NCBI GenBank assembly: GCA_017479705.1
Contig: JAFVCA010000027.1
Span: 40,480 to 104,479 of the forward strand
Reading direction: 5' to 3'
DNA from: Bacteroidales bacterium
GTDB lineage: Bacteria > Bacteroidota > Bacteroidia > Bacteroidales > P3
Length of the DNA: 64,000 nt
Shown: piece by piece, positions 52,169 to 62,433 of the stretch
Position numbering within the stretch: position 1 is the first letter of the stretch
Layout of the letters: each line of letters begins with the position of its first letter
Translations under genes and position numbers: made by a program
The notes under the pieces: generated by a model
Told to the model about the DNA's origin: nothing
Seen by the model: only the letters and a program-made list of their open reading frames with translations
Databases searched by the model: none

Positions 52169-53140
52169 TTAACGCGATTGCATGAAAGTGTTGGCGCGGA
52201 GGGCGACATTGCGGCGGAGGGCGTCTCTATAGAGGGAGATTTCAAGGCTGTGGTAGTTGCCTTCGCGGCCTATGAGGGGGAGGATGTAGTTGGTGGGGGT
52301 GTAGCCCGACAGGTGCAGCAGCTTGGAGGCGGTGTCGAGGGCGACGGTGACGGTGTCCGAGGAGATGGGGCTTGCAAAGGTGGCCGGGGTGGCATCGGTG
52401 CACCAGTTGACGGGATTGATGGCGAAACGATTGCCATCGCTAATCATGGGAATGGCACAACTGTTGTCGCGGACGGTGTTGTAGCAGATGGTGACGCCGA
52501 GGTCGGCACTATCCTGTGCGGGACGGAGGCAGGGCGTGGCCACAAGGTCACTGTCGGTGACGCGCCAGCCAATGACGTAGGCAGCGATCATGCGGCTGTA
52601 GACGGAGGAGTCGATATGTTTAAGCAGGTCGACCACAGCCAACGCCCCCTGGCTGAAACCGGCGAGGATGAAGGGTCGCCCTTGGTTGAAACGATTGAGA
52701 TAGTGGGCAAAGGCGCGATGCACGTCTCTCAGAGCCAACGGTGTGCGCACGGCCACAAGGCTGTCGGAGGTAAAGGCCTGGAGGGTGCACTGGCGGTAGT
52801 AGGGGGAGTAGTAGTTGAAGTTGCCGCAGAGGATTTTGTCAACGCCTTTCATCTCGCCGTGGAGGAGGGCACGGATGCTGTCGTTGTAGGTGTCGGCATA
52901 GTGGCAGGGAAGGCCGGCAAGGGTGTAGTCGCCCGTTTCGGTGGAGATGACGTAGAAGATGTCGACAGGCGCGGAGCGGTCGGTGATGTACCACTGCGTA
53001 GCATCGGTATAGACGGGCGGCGCAGGGACGGTGGCAAGGGGTCTGACGCTTTGCTCCCGACGGCAGGAGACAAGAAACAGGGTGGCGACAGCGAGTGCCA
53101 AGGCAACGGAAAGTTTTGTGTTTGTGTATTTTATAATCAT
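52169..53140 (-). CDS. DUF3089 lipoprotein, alpha/beta-hydrolase-like
   Basis: A 323-residue lipoprotein: signal peptide with lipobox LFLVSC, then RREQ. The DUF3089 fold follows, with YITDRSAPVDIFYVISTETG, PYYRQCTL, and the nucleophile elbow GFSQGALAVVDLL (catalytic Ser). The C-terminal region has a His near the end (GNYHSLEISLY). DUF3089 proteins are putative lipases/esterases; the substrate is unknown. ATG 53140 is preferred over the longer frame because the -7 box (53163-53170) lies just upstream. The 5' neighbour is dnaE, divergently transcribed. Confidence 0.83.
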   Translation of the reverse strand: MIIKYTNTKLSVALALAVATLFLVSCRREQSVRPLATVPAPPVYTDATQWYITDRSAPVDIFYVISTETGDYTLAGLPCHYADTYNDSIRALLHGEMKGVDKILCGNFNYYSPYYRQCTLQAFTSDSLVAVRTPLALRDVHRAFAHYLNRFNQGRPFILAGFSQGALAVVDLLKHIDSSVYSRMIAAYVIGWRVTDSDLVATPCLRPAQDSADLGVTICYNTVRDNSCAIPMISDGNRFAINPVNWCTDATPATFASPISSDTVTVALDTASKLLHLSGYTPTNYILPLIGREGNYHSLEISLYRDALRRNVALRANTFMQSR

Positions 53141-53162
53141 AGTGACGATATTGTTTGTGTTG

Positions 53163-53170
53163 CAAAGATA
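53163..53170 (-). promoter_or_regulatory. -7 box of the DUF3089 gene
   Basis: TATCTTTG on the minus strand, 22 nt before ATG 53140. The rest of the 324-bp divergent spacer up to 53420 shows no gene. Confidence 0.6.
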
Positions 53171-53420
53171 GGATTTTAAATTTGATAATTGGATTTTAAT
53201 AATCAAAAAGGGAATGCTCGCCCAGTGCCGACTCCCCTTTTCCCGTTGTCTGGCTGTTCCGTGCTTCGGTCGTTCTTTCAATCTTGTAGGAGGTGACTGG
53301 CTTCAGTTTCCCTCCAGAAAAAGGAGAAATGTATGGGATGTGACCTGTCAGATGATGGTAACGACTGGGCGAACATTGTTCCTATTTTCAATTTAAATTA
53401 GTTGAATCGTTTTTTTTTCG

Positions 53421-53428
53421 TATATTTG
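53421..53428 (+). promoter_or_regulatory. -7 box of dnaE
   Basis: TATATTTG, 36 nt before ATG 53465. It excludes the longer frame starting at 53402. Confidence 0.6.
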
Positions 53429-53464
53429 CAACGTGTATTGTCAAACGTATCTTTTTATACTGAT

Positions 53465-56400
53465 ATGAATTTTACTCACTTGCATGTTCACTCACACTAT
53501 TCGATGCTTGACGGCATGTCGAAGATTGGCGACTTGATAAAGAAGGCCAAGAAGAACGGGATGTATGCCATGGCCTTGACGGATCACGGCAACATGTTCG
53601 GCATCAAGGACTTTGTAGACACCATCGAGAAGGAGAACGGCAAGGTGAAGGACCAGATAAAGGAGCAGGAGGCGGTGCTGAAGAACGACGGTGCCACACC
53701 GGAGGAGAAGCAGGAGGCGAAATACAAGATAGAGCAGCTGCGCGGTCAGCTGTTCAAACCCATCATCGGGACCGAGGCCTACTGCGCCCGCCGCACACTG
53801 TACGACAAGGACAAGGACGTGAAGGAGATCAACCCGGAGACGGGACGCGACCGCATAGTGGACAGCAGCGGCTACCACCTGATACTGCTGGCCAAGAACA
53901 AGCAGGGGTACCACTCGCTGTGCAAGCTGGCCTCCATAGCCTATACGGACGGTTTCTACAGCCGCCCGCGCATTGACCACAATGTGCTGGAGCAGTACCA
54001 CGAGGGGCTGATAGTATGCTCGGCCTGTCTGGGCGGCGAGATTCCGCAGCTGATTATGAAAGGCGACATTGAGGGGGCCGAGAAGGCTGTGCTGTGGTTC
54101 AAGCGGGTGTTTGGCGACGACTACTACATCGAGCTGCAACGCCACAAGACGGACAAGCCCAACAGCAACCGCGATACTTTCCGCATGCAGGAGAAGGTGA
54201 ACCCGGTGCTGATAGAGCTGGCGCGGAAGCACAACATAAAGCTGGTGGCCACGAACGATGTGCACTTTGTGGAGGAGGAACACGGCGAGGCGCACGACCA
54301 CCTGATTTGCCTTGCCACACAGAAGGACTATGCCGACCCCGACCGCCTGCACTATACGAAACAGGAGTGGCTGAAGACCCCGGACGAGATGGCCGCCATC
54401 TTTGCCGACCTGCCCGAAGCCTTGGAGAACACCATGGAGGTGGCCGACAAGGTGGAGGTGTACAGCATCAACAGCGACCCCATCATGCCGATGTTCGACA
54501 TCCCCGAAAGCTTTGGAAGCGAGGCCGAATACCGCAGCCGCATCACGGAGCAGGAGCTCTTTGACGAGTTTACCCAAAACGAGAAGCACGAGGTGGTGCT
54601 GAGCCAAGAGGCCGCGGAGAAGAAAATCAAGAAGCTGGGCGGATACAACAAGCTGTACCGCATAAAGTTCGAGGCCGACTACTTAGAGAAGCTGGTATGG
54701 GAAGGCGCCCACAAACGCTACGGCGAACAGCTGACGGACGAACAGCGGGAGCGCATAGTGTTTGAGCTGCACACCATCAAGACGATGGGATTCCCCGGCT
54801 ACTTCCTCATTGTGGCCGACTACATACGCGGCGCGCGCGAGGAGCTGGGCGTGAGCGTGGGGCCCGGACGTGGCTCGGCGGCAGGAAGCGTAGTGGCGTA
54901 CTGCCTGTGGATTACGGACATCGACCCGTTGAAATACGACCTGCTGTTTGAGCGCTTCCTCAATCCCGACCGCATCTCGCTGCCCGATATTGACGTGGAC
55001 TTTGACGATGCCGGACGCGGGCGCGTGCTGGACTGGATTACGGAGAAGTACGGCAAGGAGAAGGTGGCCCACATCATCACCTACGGCACCATGGCCACCA
55101 AGTCCGCCATTGCCGACGTGGGGCGCGTGGAGAAGATAGAGCTCTCCACCGTCAACAAGCTGAAGGAATATATCCCGGAACGCTCCTTCCCCGACAACAT
55201 CAAGGACGAGAAAGGCAAGTCGCCCAAGGTGAATCTGGTCAACTGCTACAAATACGTGCCTGAGCTGCGCCACATCATGGAGGACCCCGGCAACGACGAG
55301 CTGAAGAACATGCTGACCTATGCCGCCGAGTTGGAAGACACCAACCGCCAGGTGGGCATACATGCTTGCGGCGTCATCATCGGCGCGGACGACCTGACCA
55401 ACATCGCACCCGTCTGCACCATATACGACAAGGAAAGCAAGCAGGATGTCCTGGTGACGCAGTATGACGGCCACGTGGTGGAAACCGTGGGGCTGATCAA
55501 GATGGACTTCTTAGGGCTGAAGAACCTCACCATCATCAAGAACGCCCTCAAGATGATAAAGAAGAACCACGACGTGGACATAGACATCGACCACCTGCCC
55601 ATCGACGACGAGGCCACCTACAAACTCTTCTGCGAGGGCAACACCGTTGGCACCTTCCAGTTCGAGTCCGCCGGTATGCAGAAATACCTCCGGGAGCTGG
55701 AGCCCCACGTGTTTGAGGACCTCATCGCAATGAACGCCCTCTACCGTCCGGGTCCAATGGACTATATCCCCGACTTCATCGACCGCAAGCAGGGACGCAA
55801 ACCCATCGAGTATGACATCCCCTGCATGGAGAAATACCTGAAGGACACCTACGGCATCACCGTCTACCAAGAGCAGGTGATGTTGCTGTCGCGCCAGTTG
55901 GCCGGATTCACCCGCGGCCAGAGCGACACCCTGCGCAAAGCCATGGGCAAAAAGCAGATTGAGAAGATGAACGAGCTGGAGGTGCTCTTCTACAAAGGCG
56001 GCGAGGCCAACGGCCACCCCAAGGACAAGCTGCACAAGATATGGGAAGACTGGAAGAAGTTTGCCTCCTATGCCTTCAACAAGTCGCACGCCACCTGCTA
56101 CTCGTGGGTGGCCTACCAAACGGCCTACCTCAAAGCCCACTACCCCGCCGAGTATATGGCCGCCGTGATGACCAGCGGACAGAGCGACATAAAGCGCACC
56201 ACGGAACTCATGGACGACTGCCGTCGCCACAGTCTTGAAATCCTGCCGCCCTCCATCAACGAGTCGGACATGGATTTCTCCGTCAACAGCAAGGGGCAGA
56301 TACGTTTCGGGCTGCAAGCCATCAGCGGCATGGGCGAAGCGGCGGCCGACGCCATCATCTCCGAACGCGAGAAGAACGGCCCCTACACCGACATCTTCGA

Positions 56401-57358
56401 CCTGCTGGAGCGTGTGGATCTGCGCTCCGTGAACCGCAAGAACATTGAAGTCCTCGTCAAGGCCGGAGCCCTCGACGGCATCGGGGAGATGCACCGCGCC
56501 CAATACTTCTACCGCGACGGCGGTCTGCCCACAGCCCCGACCTACATCGAGAAGCTGATGCGCTGGGGCCTTCACAACCGCCAGAATGCCGACAACGCCC
56601 AGATGTCCATCTTCGACATGAGCGACGAAATCAAGAAAGACTCCCATCCCGACATACCCCAGTGCGACGAGTGGAGCGTGGTGGAACGCTGCCGCGAGGA
56701 GTTCAGCGTCATTGGACTCTACCTCAGCGGCCACCCCCTTGACGACTACCGCTTTGAGATGGACAACTTCACCAACACCCAATGCTCGGAGCTGGCCGAC
56801 CCGTCCAACCTCCTTGAAAAGGAGCTCCGCTTTGGCGGCATCGTCACCGACGCCAAGAGCGGCATCTCGCCCAAAAACGGCGACCCATACGGCATACTCA
56901 CCGTCGAGGACTACAGCGGAGCCTACAACCTCCGTCTCTTCAAAGGCGAATATCTGAAATTCAAAAGTTTCTTCGAGAAAGACCAATTCATCTATATTCA
57001 GGGCACCTTCCGTCAATTTACGCGCCCCCTTGAGGACGGCACCATCTACCGATCCAAGCCCACTCTCAAAATCACCAGCATCATGCTACTGAGTGAGGTG
57101 CTGGACAGCAAAACCAAACTCATCCGATTTAACATTGCCCTCAACGATATTACCGAACCCTTCTGCCGCGAGCTGCAAGCCCTTGCCAAGAAACACAGCG
57201 GCAAGGTCCCCATGGAAGCCTTGGTCACCGACCCCGCCACCGGCCTGAGCCTCACCATGAAGACCCGCGACCTCCTTGTCAACCCACGCGACATGCTACA
57301 GGCACTCAACCAGATGCCATCCCTCACCAATATCAAACCCCTCGCCACAGCCTATTAA
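53465..57358 (+). CDS. dnaE: DNA polymerase III subunit alpha
   Basis: A 1,297-residue replicative polymerase. The N-terminal PHP domain begins FTHLHVHSHYSMLDG and keeps its metal-binding His residues. The polymerase domain has GPGRGSAAGSVVAY and the catalytic Asp cluster LPDIDVDFDDAGRGR. The helix-hairpin-helix and C-terminal OB domain are present. An inserted charged segment (residues ~60-95, KVKDQIKEQEAVLKNDGATP) lengthens the PHP domain, as in other Bacteroidota. GSCFA and ddl genes follow closely on the same strand. Confidence 0.96.
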   Translation: MNFTHLHVHSHYSMLDGMSKIGDLIKKAKKNGMYAMALTDHGNMFGIKDFVDTIEKENGKVKDQIKEQEAVLKNDGATPEEKQEAKYKIEQLRGQLFKPIIGTEAYCARRTLYDKDKDVKEINPETGRDRIVDSSGYHLILLAKNKQGYHSLCKLASIAYTDGFYSRPRIDHNVLEQYHEGLIVCSACLGGEIPQLIMKGDIEGAEKAVLWFKRVFGDDYYIELQRHKTDKPNSNRDTFRMQEKVNPVLIELARKHNIKLVATNDVHFVEEEHGEAHDHLICLATQKDYADPDRLHYTKQEWLKTPDEMAAIFADLPEALENTMEVADKVEVYSINSDPIMPMFDIPESFGSEAEYRSRITEQELFDEFTQNEKHEVVLSQEAAEKKIKKLGGYNKLYRIKFEADYLEKLVWEGAHKRYGEQLTDEQRERIVFELHTIKTMGFPGYFLIVADYIRGAREELGVSVGPGRGSAAGSVVAYCLWITDIDPLKYDLLFERFLNPDRISLPDIDVDFDDAGRGRVLDWITEKYGKEKVAHIITYGTMATKSAIADVGRVEKIELSTVNKLKEYIPERSFPDNIKDEKGKSPKVNLVNCYKYVPELRHIMEDPGNDELKNMLTYAAELEDTNRQVGIHACGVIIGADDLTNIAPVCTIYDKESKQDVLVTQYDGHVVETVGLIKMDFLGLKNLTIIKNALKMIKKNHDVDIDIDHLPIDDEATYKLFCEGNTVGTFQFESAGMQKYLRELEPHVFEDLIAMNALYRPGPMDYIPDFIDRKQGRKPIEYDIPCMEKYLKDTYGITVYQEQVMLLSRQLAGFTRGQSDTLRKAMGKKQIEKMNELEVLFYKGGEANGHPKDKLHKIWEDWKKFASYAFNKSHATCYSWVAYQTAYLKAHYPAEYMAAVMTSGQSDIKRTTELMDDCRRHSLEILPPSINESDMDFSVNSKGQIRFGLQAISGMGEAAADAIISEREKNGPYTDIFDLLERVDLRSVNRKNIEVLVKAGALDGIGEMHRAQYFYRDGGLPTAPTYIEKLMRWGLHNRQNADNAQMSIFDMSDEIKKDSHPDIPQCDEWSVVERCREEFSVIGLYLSGHPLDDYRFEMDNFTNTQCSELADPSNLLEKELRFGGIVTDAKSGISPKNGDPYGILTVEDYSGAYNLRLFKGEYLKFKSFFEKDQFIYIQGTFRQFTRPLEDGTIYRSKPTLKITSIMLLSEVLDSKTKLIRFNIALNDITEPFCRELQALAKKHSGKVPMEALVTDPATGLSLTMKTRDLLVNPRDMLQALNQMPSLTNIKPLATAY

Positions 57359-57372
57359 CAACCCCTCGCCCT

Positions 57373-58239
57373 ATGCAACTCTATACTCCAGTACCTGTAG
57401 AGCCTTCATCCTTGCGCATCAGCCATGGGACGCCCCTGCTAACCCTTGGCTCCTGCTTTGCCGACAACATAGGGCAAAAGCTGTCCGACGCTGGGCACAA
57501 CATCCTCTGCAACCCCTTTGGCACACTCTACAACCCCCTCTCCATCGCCTTGGCTCTTGACCACGCCCTCGCCGACCGCGAAATCGACTCCACATGGCTT
57601 GTCCACAACCAAGGCCTCTGGCACTCATGGCTGCACCACACCCGCTTCTCCCACCCCGATGCCGACACCTGTCTGCAGGGCTGCAACCAGTCTATCCACC
57701 AAACCCATCGCTGGCTCCTTCAGCATCCAATAATCCTCATCACCTTCGGCACAGCCTTTGTCTACCAGCTTGCCGCAGGGCCATACCGAGGGCGTACCGT
57801 TGCCAACTGCCACAAACTGCCCCCGCAGCACTTTACACGCACCCCCCTCAGCATAACGCAGATTGTCGACACCTGGCAGCCCCTGCTTAACAGGCTCTGC
57901 GAACTGGATTGCACTCTAATATTCACCGTCAGCCCCATCCGCCACCTTGCCGACGGGCTGCACCAAAACCAACTCAGCAAAAGCACCCTCCTGCTGGCAG
58001 TGGATACCCTCCTTCAGCAAACGCCCTCTGCGCAATACTTCCCTGCCTACGAAATCCTTCTTGACCAGCTGCGCGACTACCGTTTCTATGCACGCGACAT
58101 GTGCCACCCCTCCGACCTCGCAGTCGACATCATCTGGCAGCAATGGCAAGACACCTTCATGTCCCCATCCACACAACAACAAAATATCATCAACACCAAA
58201 CATCATCTGCACGCCCAGCACCGCCCAATTGCCAATTGA
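57373..58239 (+). CDS. GSCFA-domain protein
   Basis: A 288-residue protein with the defining motif LLTLGSCFADNIGQKL (residues ~24-40), followed by NPFGTLYNPLSI. The family is related to SGNH/GDSL hydrolases, with the Ser of GSCFA as the probable nucleophile and a late D-x-x-H-type region (DMCHPSDLAVDIIW). The substrate is unknown. It starts 14 bp after dnaE and ends 51 bp before ddl, suggesting one transcript, though the three have no obvious shared pathway. Confidence 0.87.
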   Translation: MQLYTPVPVEPSSLRISHGTPLLTLGSCFADNIGQKLSDAGHNILCNPFGTLYNPLSIALALDHALADREIDSTWLVHNQGLWHSWLHHTRFSHPDADTCLQGCNQSIHQTHRWLLQHPIILITFGTAFVYQLAAGPYRGRTVANCHKLPPQHFTRTPLSITQIVDTWQPLLNRLCELDCTLIFTVSPIRHLADGLHQNQLSKSTLLLAVDTLLQQTPSAQYFPAYEILLDQLRDYRFYARDMCHPSDLAVDIIWQQWQDTFMSPSTQQQNIINTKHHLHAQHRPIAN

Positions 58240-58290
58240 GCCCTTTCTGAGCATAATTATTATAACCACAGAACACAAAATCAACATCTC

Positions 58291-59274
58291 ATGAATAAAC
58301 CCAACATAGCCCTTGTCATGGGCGGATACTCAGGCGAACACGACATCTCCATCCTCAGCGGATGCCAAGTCTACGAAAACCTTGACCACCAGAAATACAA
58401 CATCTACAAAATCGTTGTCGAGCGCGAAGGCTGGTACTGCCTTGCCGACAATGGAGACCATATCCCCGTCAACCGCCACGACTTCACCATTCCGGGAGTG
58501 GACCGATTCCAACTTGCCTTCATCATCATCCACGGCAACCCCGGCGAGAACGGCATCCTGCAAGGCTACTTCGACATGCTCGGCATCCCCTACACCACCA
58601 GCGGCTATTACACCTCTGCCCTCACCTTCCACAAAGGCTACTGCAACCCCGTCGTCAAGAGCTTCGGCATCGTCAACGTAGCTCCCTCGGTGCTCATCTA
58701 CGACATGAGCCAAGCCTCATTGGACAAGGTTGCTGCCGCCCGGATGCACTACCCCCTCTTTGTCAAACCCGCCGCCGGGGGCAGCAGCGTCGCCACCACA
58801 AAAGTCAAAACTCCCGCCGACCTCCTTCCCGCCATCCGGCAAGCCTTCACCGAAGACAGCCAGGTACTCGTTGAAGAATGCATCAATGGCCGCGAGTTCG
58901 ACTGCGGCGTCCTGCGCACAAAAACCGACAAGTACGTCTTTCCCATCACCGAAATCATCCCCCTCGGCAACCACGAATTCTTCGACTACCAAGCCAAATA
59001 CGAAGGGTTCAGCAACGAAGTGACCCCCGCCGAATGCCCCGAATCCATCGCGCGCCAAATACAGGAAACCTCATCGCAACTCTACGACCTGCTCAACTGC
59101 CGCGGCATCTGCCGTTTCGACTACATCTACGACACCTCCCGCAACCAACTCTACTTCCTCGAAGTCAACACCATTCCCGGACAAAGTGCCGAAAGCATCG
59201 TCCCCAAACAGGCGCGCGCCATGGGCATCAGCACCCGCCAACTCTACCAACTGGTAATAGAAAGCAGCCTGTAG
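58291..59274 (+). CDS. ddl: D-alanine--D-alanine ligase
   Basis: This 327-residue ATP-grasp enzyme makes D-Ala-D-Ala for peptidoglycan. The N-terminus has GGYSGEHDISILSG, and HGNPGENGILQGYFDMLGIP is the substrate loop (HGxxGE family). The ATP-binding region is FVKPAAGGSSVATTKV and VLVEECINGREFDCGV. The metal site is YFLEVNTIPGQS. Residue order and length are canonical. It follows the GSCFA gene. Confidence 0.95.
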   Translation: MNKPNIALVMGGYSGEHDISILSGCQVYENLDHQKYNIYKIVVEREGWYCLADNGDHIPVNRHDFTIPGVDRFQLAFIIIHGNPGENGILQGYFDMLGIPYTTSGYYTSALTFHKGYCNPVVKSFGIVNVAPSVLIYDMSQASLDKVAAARMHYPLFVKPAAGGSSVATTKVKTPADLLPAIRQAFTEDSQVLVEECINGREFDCGVLRTKTDKYVFPITEIIPLGNHEFFDYQAKYEGFSNEVTPAECPESIARQIQETSSQLYDLLNCRGICRFDYIYDTSRNQLYFLEVNTIPGQSAESIVPKQARAMGISTRQLYQLVIESSL

Positions 59275-59345
59275 CCCGCCACCATGAGGAAAAAACGGAT
59301 AATCCCATTAACATGCCAACACACCAACATAGAACCGAACAGCAC

Positions 59346-60413
59346 ATGAACACATCACAGTCACCTCCGGGACGAAACAGCTTCCCGCTGATTCTGATTA
59401 TTCTTTGCCTCCTCACCCCTGCCACACACCAAGCCCAACGCCCGTGCCAAGACACCTTAGTGCGCATCTTCGACACCATCTGCGAAGGCGACACCCTCCA
59501 TTACCGCGGACGCATCCTTGACCATCCAGGACTATTCTTCGACACCATACCCCGCACGGACACCATTTGCGACAGCATTATCATCCTAAAACTCAGCGTG
59601 CTCACCTCCCCCGGAATCAACATCTACCCCATCAAGCACTGCACACCCATCATTGCTTACGACCTTCTGGGCGGATATCCACAGATCACCTACTACCGTT
59701 GGTCGTCCGAACCGTTTGACTCTACCCTCATAGGGCAAGAACACCTCAGCCGCGTGCGCGTCAACCCCCGTCAACCCACCACCTACACACTCCGGCTCGA
59801 CTACCGCGAAGACCCTCCGCAATGCCCAGGCACCGCAACCATCGAAGTCATCCCCATCGAACCCGTTACCGCCGCAATGCATGTCACACCCGACGAGATA
59901 ACCTACGACAACATGCACATCATTGCTGAAGACTTCAGCACCGGCACACGTGAAAACCACTGGGGCGGTTGGGCTGGACGGCACTGGTACATCAACGGAG
60001 AACGCCAACCACAAAACGGCGAATGGGTGGAATTCTACGGTGACCCCTCCTGGGGCGACACCGTACACCTCATGATGGAAGCTTACACACCCACCTGCCT
60101 TGACACCGCCTATCGAGACATACCCTTTCGTCGCGTGGCCATATACATTCCCAACGTCTTCACACCCGGAGCCGAAACCAACAACACCATACAACCCCTC
60201 ACCACAGGAGTCACAGACTTCCAAATGTGGATTTACGACCGCCAAGGAACCCTCATTATCCACCTCGACGACCGCCAGCAAAGCTGGGACGGCACCGCCG
60301 CCAACGGCCACCCATGCCCCCAAGGCACTTACACATACTACTACCGCTACCGCGATGCCATCACACCCACAGGCGACAAGTCTGCCACGGGCACCATCAC
60401 CCTACTCCGATAG
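59346..60413 (+). CDS. Secreted protein with T9SS type B (CHU_C-like) C-terminal domain
   Basis: A 355-residue protein with a signal peptide (PLILIILCLLTPATHQAQ). A beta-rich middle part has repeated CEGD/DTICDS-type segments. The C-terminal ~85 residues have the gliding-motility-associated form: YIPNVFTPGAETNN, FQMWIYDRQGTLI, SWDGTAANGHPCPQGTYTYY and TGTITLLR. Such domains direct type IX secretion without C-terminal lipid anchoring. In-frame ATG 59313 is an alternative start. It follows ddl by 71 bp. Confidence 0.85.
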   Translation: MNTSQSPPGRNSFPLILIILCLLTPATHQAQRPCQDTLVRIFDTICEGDTLHYRGRILDHPGLFFDTIPRTDTICDSIIILKLSVLTSPGINIYPIKHCTPIIAYDLLGGYPQITYYRWSSEPFDSTLIGQEHLSRVRVNPRQPTTYTLRLDYREDPPQCPGTATIEVIPIEPVTAAMHVTPDEITYDNMHIIAEDFSTGTRENHWGGWAGRHWYINGERQPQNGEWVEFYGDPSWGDTVHLMMEAYTPTCLDTAYRDIPFRRVAIYIPNVFTPGAETNNTIQPLTTGVTDFQMWIYDRQGTLIIHLDDRQQSWDGTAANGHPCPQGTYTYYYRYRDAITPTGDKSATGTITLLR

Positions 60414-60761
60414 ACCTTCTCGCTAAACCCCTGCAACTTTAAGCCCATTCCTCCTTCCTACACACCGTCAACCTGCAAACAAGTACTATCAATTTAAACA
60501 GGCGAACCTCCAGCTTCCGCATGGAGGCCAAGCCCATATACCCTAAAGCATTTCGGGCAGAAAGAAAAGCCCATAAAAGACTGATTATAACCCAATTTAG
60601 AGAATCTATAAAAATAGCCCGTCAGAGCTTTCTTTCAATAGAAACACATTAGTTAGCAAAATTATTCTCCTGTAGAGGATTTCTCATAATCCATTTTAGA
60701 ACTCACCTCCAATAAAAAGTTCCCATCAGATTAAAATCGACTTGAAACAAATCCTGATACA
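60414..60761. other. Convergent intergenic region, no gene seen
   Basis: AT-rich and free of convincing frames or palindromes, apart from the terminator at its right end. Confidence 0.5.
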
Positions 60762-60762
60762 A

Positions 60763-60795
60763 AAAAGAGGATGCCACTAAGTGACACCCTCTTTT
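60763..60795 (-). terminator. Intrinsic terminator of module C
   Basis: AAAAGAGG / CCTCTTTT outer stem with an inner TGCCACT / AGTGACA arm. On the minus strand it is followed by a T run (60761-60766). Confidence 0.85.
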
Positions 60796-60813
60796 ATTGT
60801 TGGATTGTAATAC

Positions 60814-62394
60814 TTATTCAGCAACAAGAGCCAAACGGACAGAACTGCCCTGATGTTTGGGATACTGGTTGGTGGAAAGTATCTTAGTATTATTGAAGTA
60901 GGTAGCAGCAGCTTTGTCAGTGTTATTGCTGACATTAGACCAGTAGCAACCAACGGTCTCAACATCTACAGTAAGCTCACCTTCACGGACACCGGCAGCG
61001 GGCAGGAAGACTGCGCCATTAGCCTCCATAAGAGCCCATTCAGCATAGGAGTAGCTGTTGATTTCCCAAGTTCTATTAGCAACAGTAGAGGCACCAGGTG
61101 TGAACTGGAGACCAGCAGGCATTGTCCAATCATCGGGAAGGATAATCAAACCAGGGATACCATTGATGGTACCAATACCACGTTTTGCAGCAGCGTTAGG
61201 ACGGCTGATAAAGAGATAACGGAGCTCGGAAACATTGAGGAGTCTCCACTGGTCAGCTTGGTTACCGCCATTAGCAATAGCATTGTAAACACCCCAATCG
61301 TAGTTAGTCCTGGAAATGCCTCTGTTGTAACCGAAACCATACTGGGTGTTGTCGATGCTGGTCATATAGGGGAGTTTGCCATCAAAACCGCTGGCACCCC
61401 AACCAAAGAGGTCGATAGTGGAGTTAGCGGTGGGGTTGGCATTAGCGGTTCCAAGATAGTCATACTGATGCTCAGCGAACTGCCAAGTACCGGTAGTTCC
61501 AACATACTGGAGGTTACCTTTTGCAAAATAGATTTGCTTGCTTGCGCTGATGGAGAAAAGACCGTTAATGGCACCAGCAGGAACATTAGTGGGTTCAGCG
61601 GGAACGAAGTTGAGGGCGTTCTCACCCAGAGAAATCTGAGAAACCTGGCTGCGATAGATGTTCAAACCAATAAAGTTGCTGTTAGTGCTCTTGGTGCAAA
61701 CACTACCATCCTCAGCAGTGATAGTGATAGTCAGCGAGGTGTACGTGTTGTGAGGCAGGTACATGTAGAAATCGTGACCATTGGAGATGTCCTGAGCAGT
61801 AGCGCAAACCAAAGAAGCGGTGTTGGAGCCACCAGAAACGAGGTTGATGGTGGGGGCATCACCGTTCATGATGATGGTGTACTGACCGTTGACAGCAGCA
61901 TTGGTGGTAACGTCAATGCGGGAAACACTGACACCATTCTTCTGGAGAGAGAGCTTCAAGGCACCACAGAGGTTCTTGAAAGAAAGATTCTCATCGTTGG
62001 AAACGGCATACATGGGGAAACCAGTCAGCGAGCCATCCTCGGAGTTCTGGACAGCGGGGAGAGCAACAGTGGTGGAAGCCACAGCTATGCTGGCGGGGAA
62101 GATAGCAGTATAAGGAGCATCACCAGCATTACCACTCACGAGAGAGAAAGTGGCAGAAGTGGCTTCGACTGCGGGCTGGGCAGCGTAGATAGCACATCCT
62201 GCAGTGCCATAAACAGCAACCTGATCGCCAGAGACCCATTCGACACCTTCACCATTCAAAACAGTCTTACCATCCTGAAAGGTGCAAGGCTCCTGAACAG
62301 CGTTGAACTTTGCAACGCCCTCATCCTTTTGGCAAGAAGTCACTGCCAAGGCGAGACCCATAAGGGAGAAAAGGGAAATAAGAGTTCTTTTCAT
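60814..62394 (-). CDS. Module C lipoprotein, fimbrillin-like with GNLQY/IDLFGW domain
   Basis: A 526-residue lipoprotein: lipobox AVTSC, then QKDEG, a surface-export-like signal. The N-terminal Mfa-like region has KTVLNGEGVEWVSGDQVAVY and GFPMYAVSNDENLSFKNLCG. The C-terminal domain begins INGLFSISASKQIYFAKGNL and has WQFAEHQYDYLG, TIDLFGWGASG, YDWGVYNAIANGG, WRLLNVSELRYL, GLIILPDDW, LMEANGAVFLPAAG and a final SSVRLALVAE. It is a paralogue of the module A and B proteins, 40 kb away and on the other strand. It follows its peptide gene by 39 bp. Confidence 0.8.
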   Translation of the reverse strand: MKRTLISLFSLMGLALAVTSCQKDEGVAKFNAVQEPCTFQDGKTVLNGEGVEWVSGDQVAVYGTAGCAIYAAQPAVEATSATFSLVSGNAGDAPYTAIFPASIAVASTTVALPAVQNSEDGSLTGFPMYAVSNDENLSFKNLCGALKLSLQKNGVSVSRIDVTTNAAVNGQYTIIMNGDAPTINLVSGGSNTASLVCATAQDISNGHDFYMYLPHNTYTSLTITITAEDGSVCTKSTNSNFIGLNIYRSQVSQISLGENALNFVPAEPTNVPAGAINGLFSISASKQIYFAKGNLQYVGTTGTWQFAEHQYDYLGTANANPTANSTIDLFGWGASGFDGKLPYMTSIDNTQYGFGYNRGISRTNYDWGVYNAIANGGNQADQWRLLNVSELRYLFISRPNAAAKRGIGTINGIPGLIILPDDWTMPAGLQFTPGASTVANRTWEINSYSYAEWALMEANGAVFLPAAGVREGELTVDVETVGCYWSNVSNNTDKAAATYFNNTKILSTNQYPKHQGSSVRLALVAE

Positions 62395-62433
62395 TTTTTG
62401 TGTGTGTTTTTGATGTTTTTTAAGGGTTAATAA

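Noticed and set aside
55511-57016. Antisense frame of 501 codons opposite dnaE
   Set aside because: Shadow of the polymerase gene; no start signals or homology pattern.
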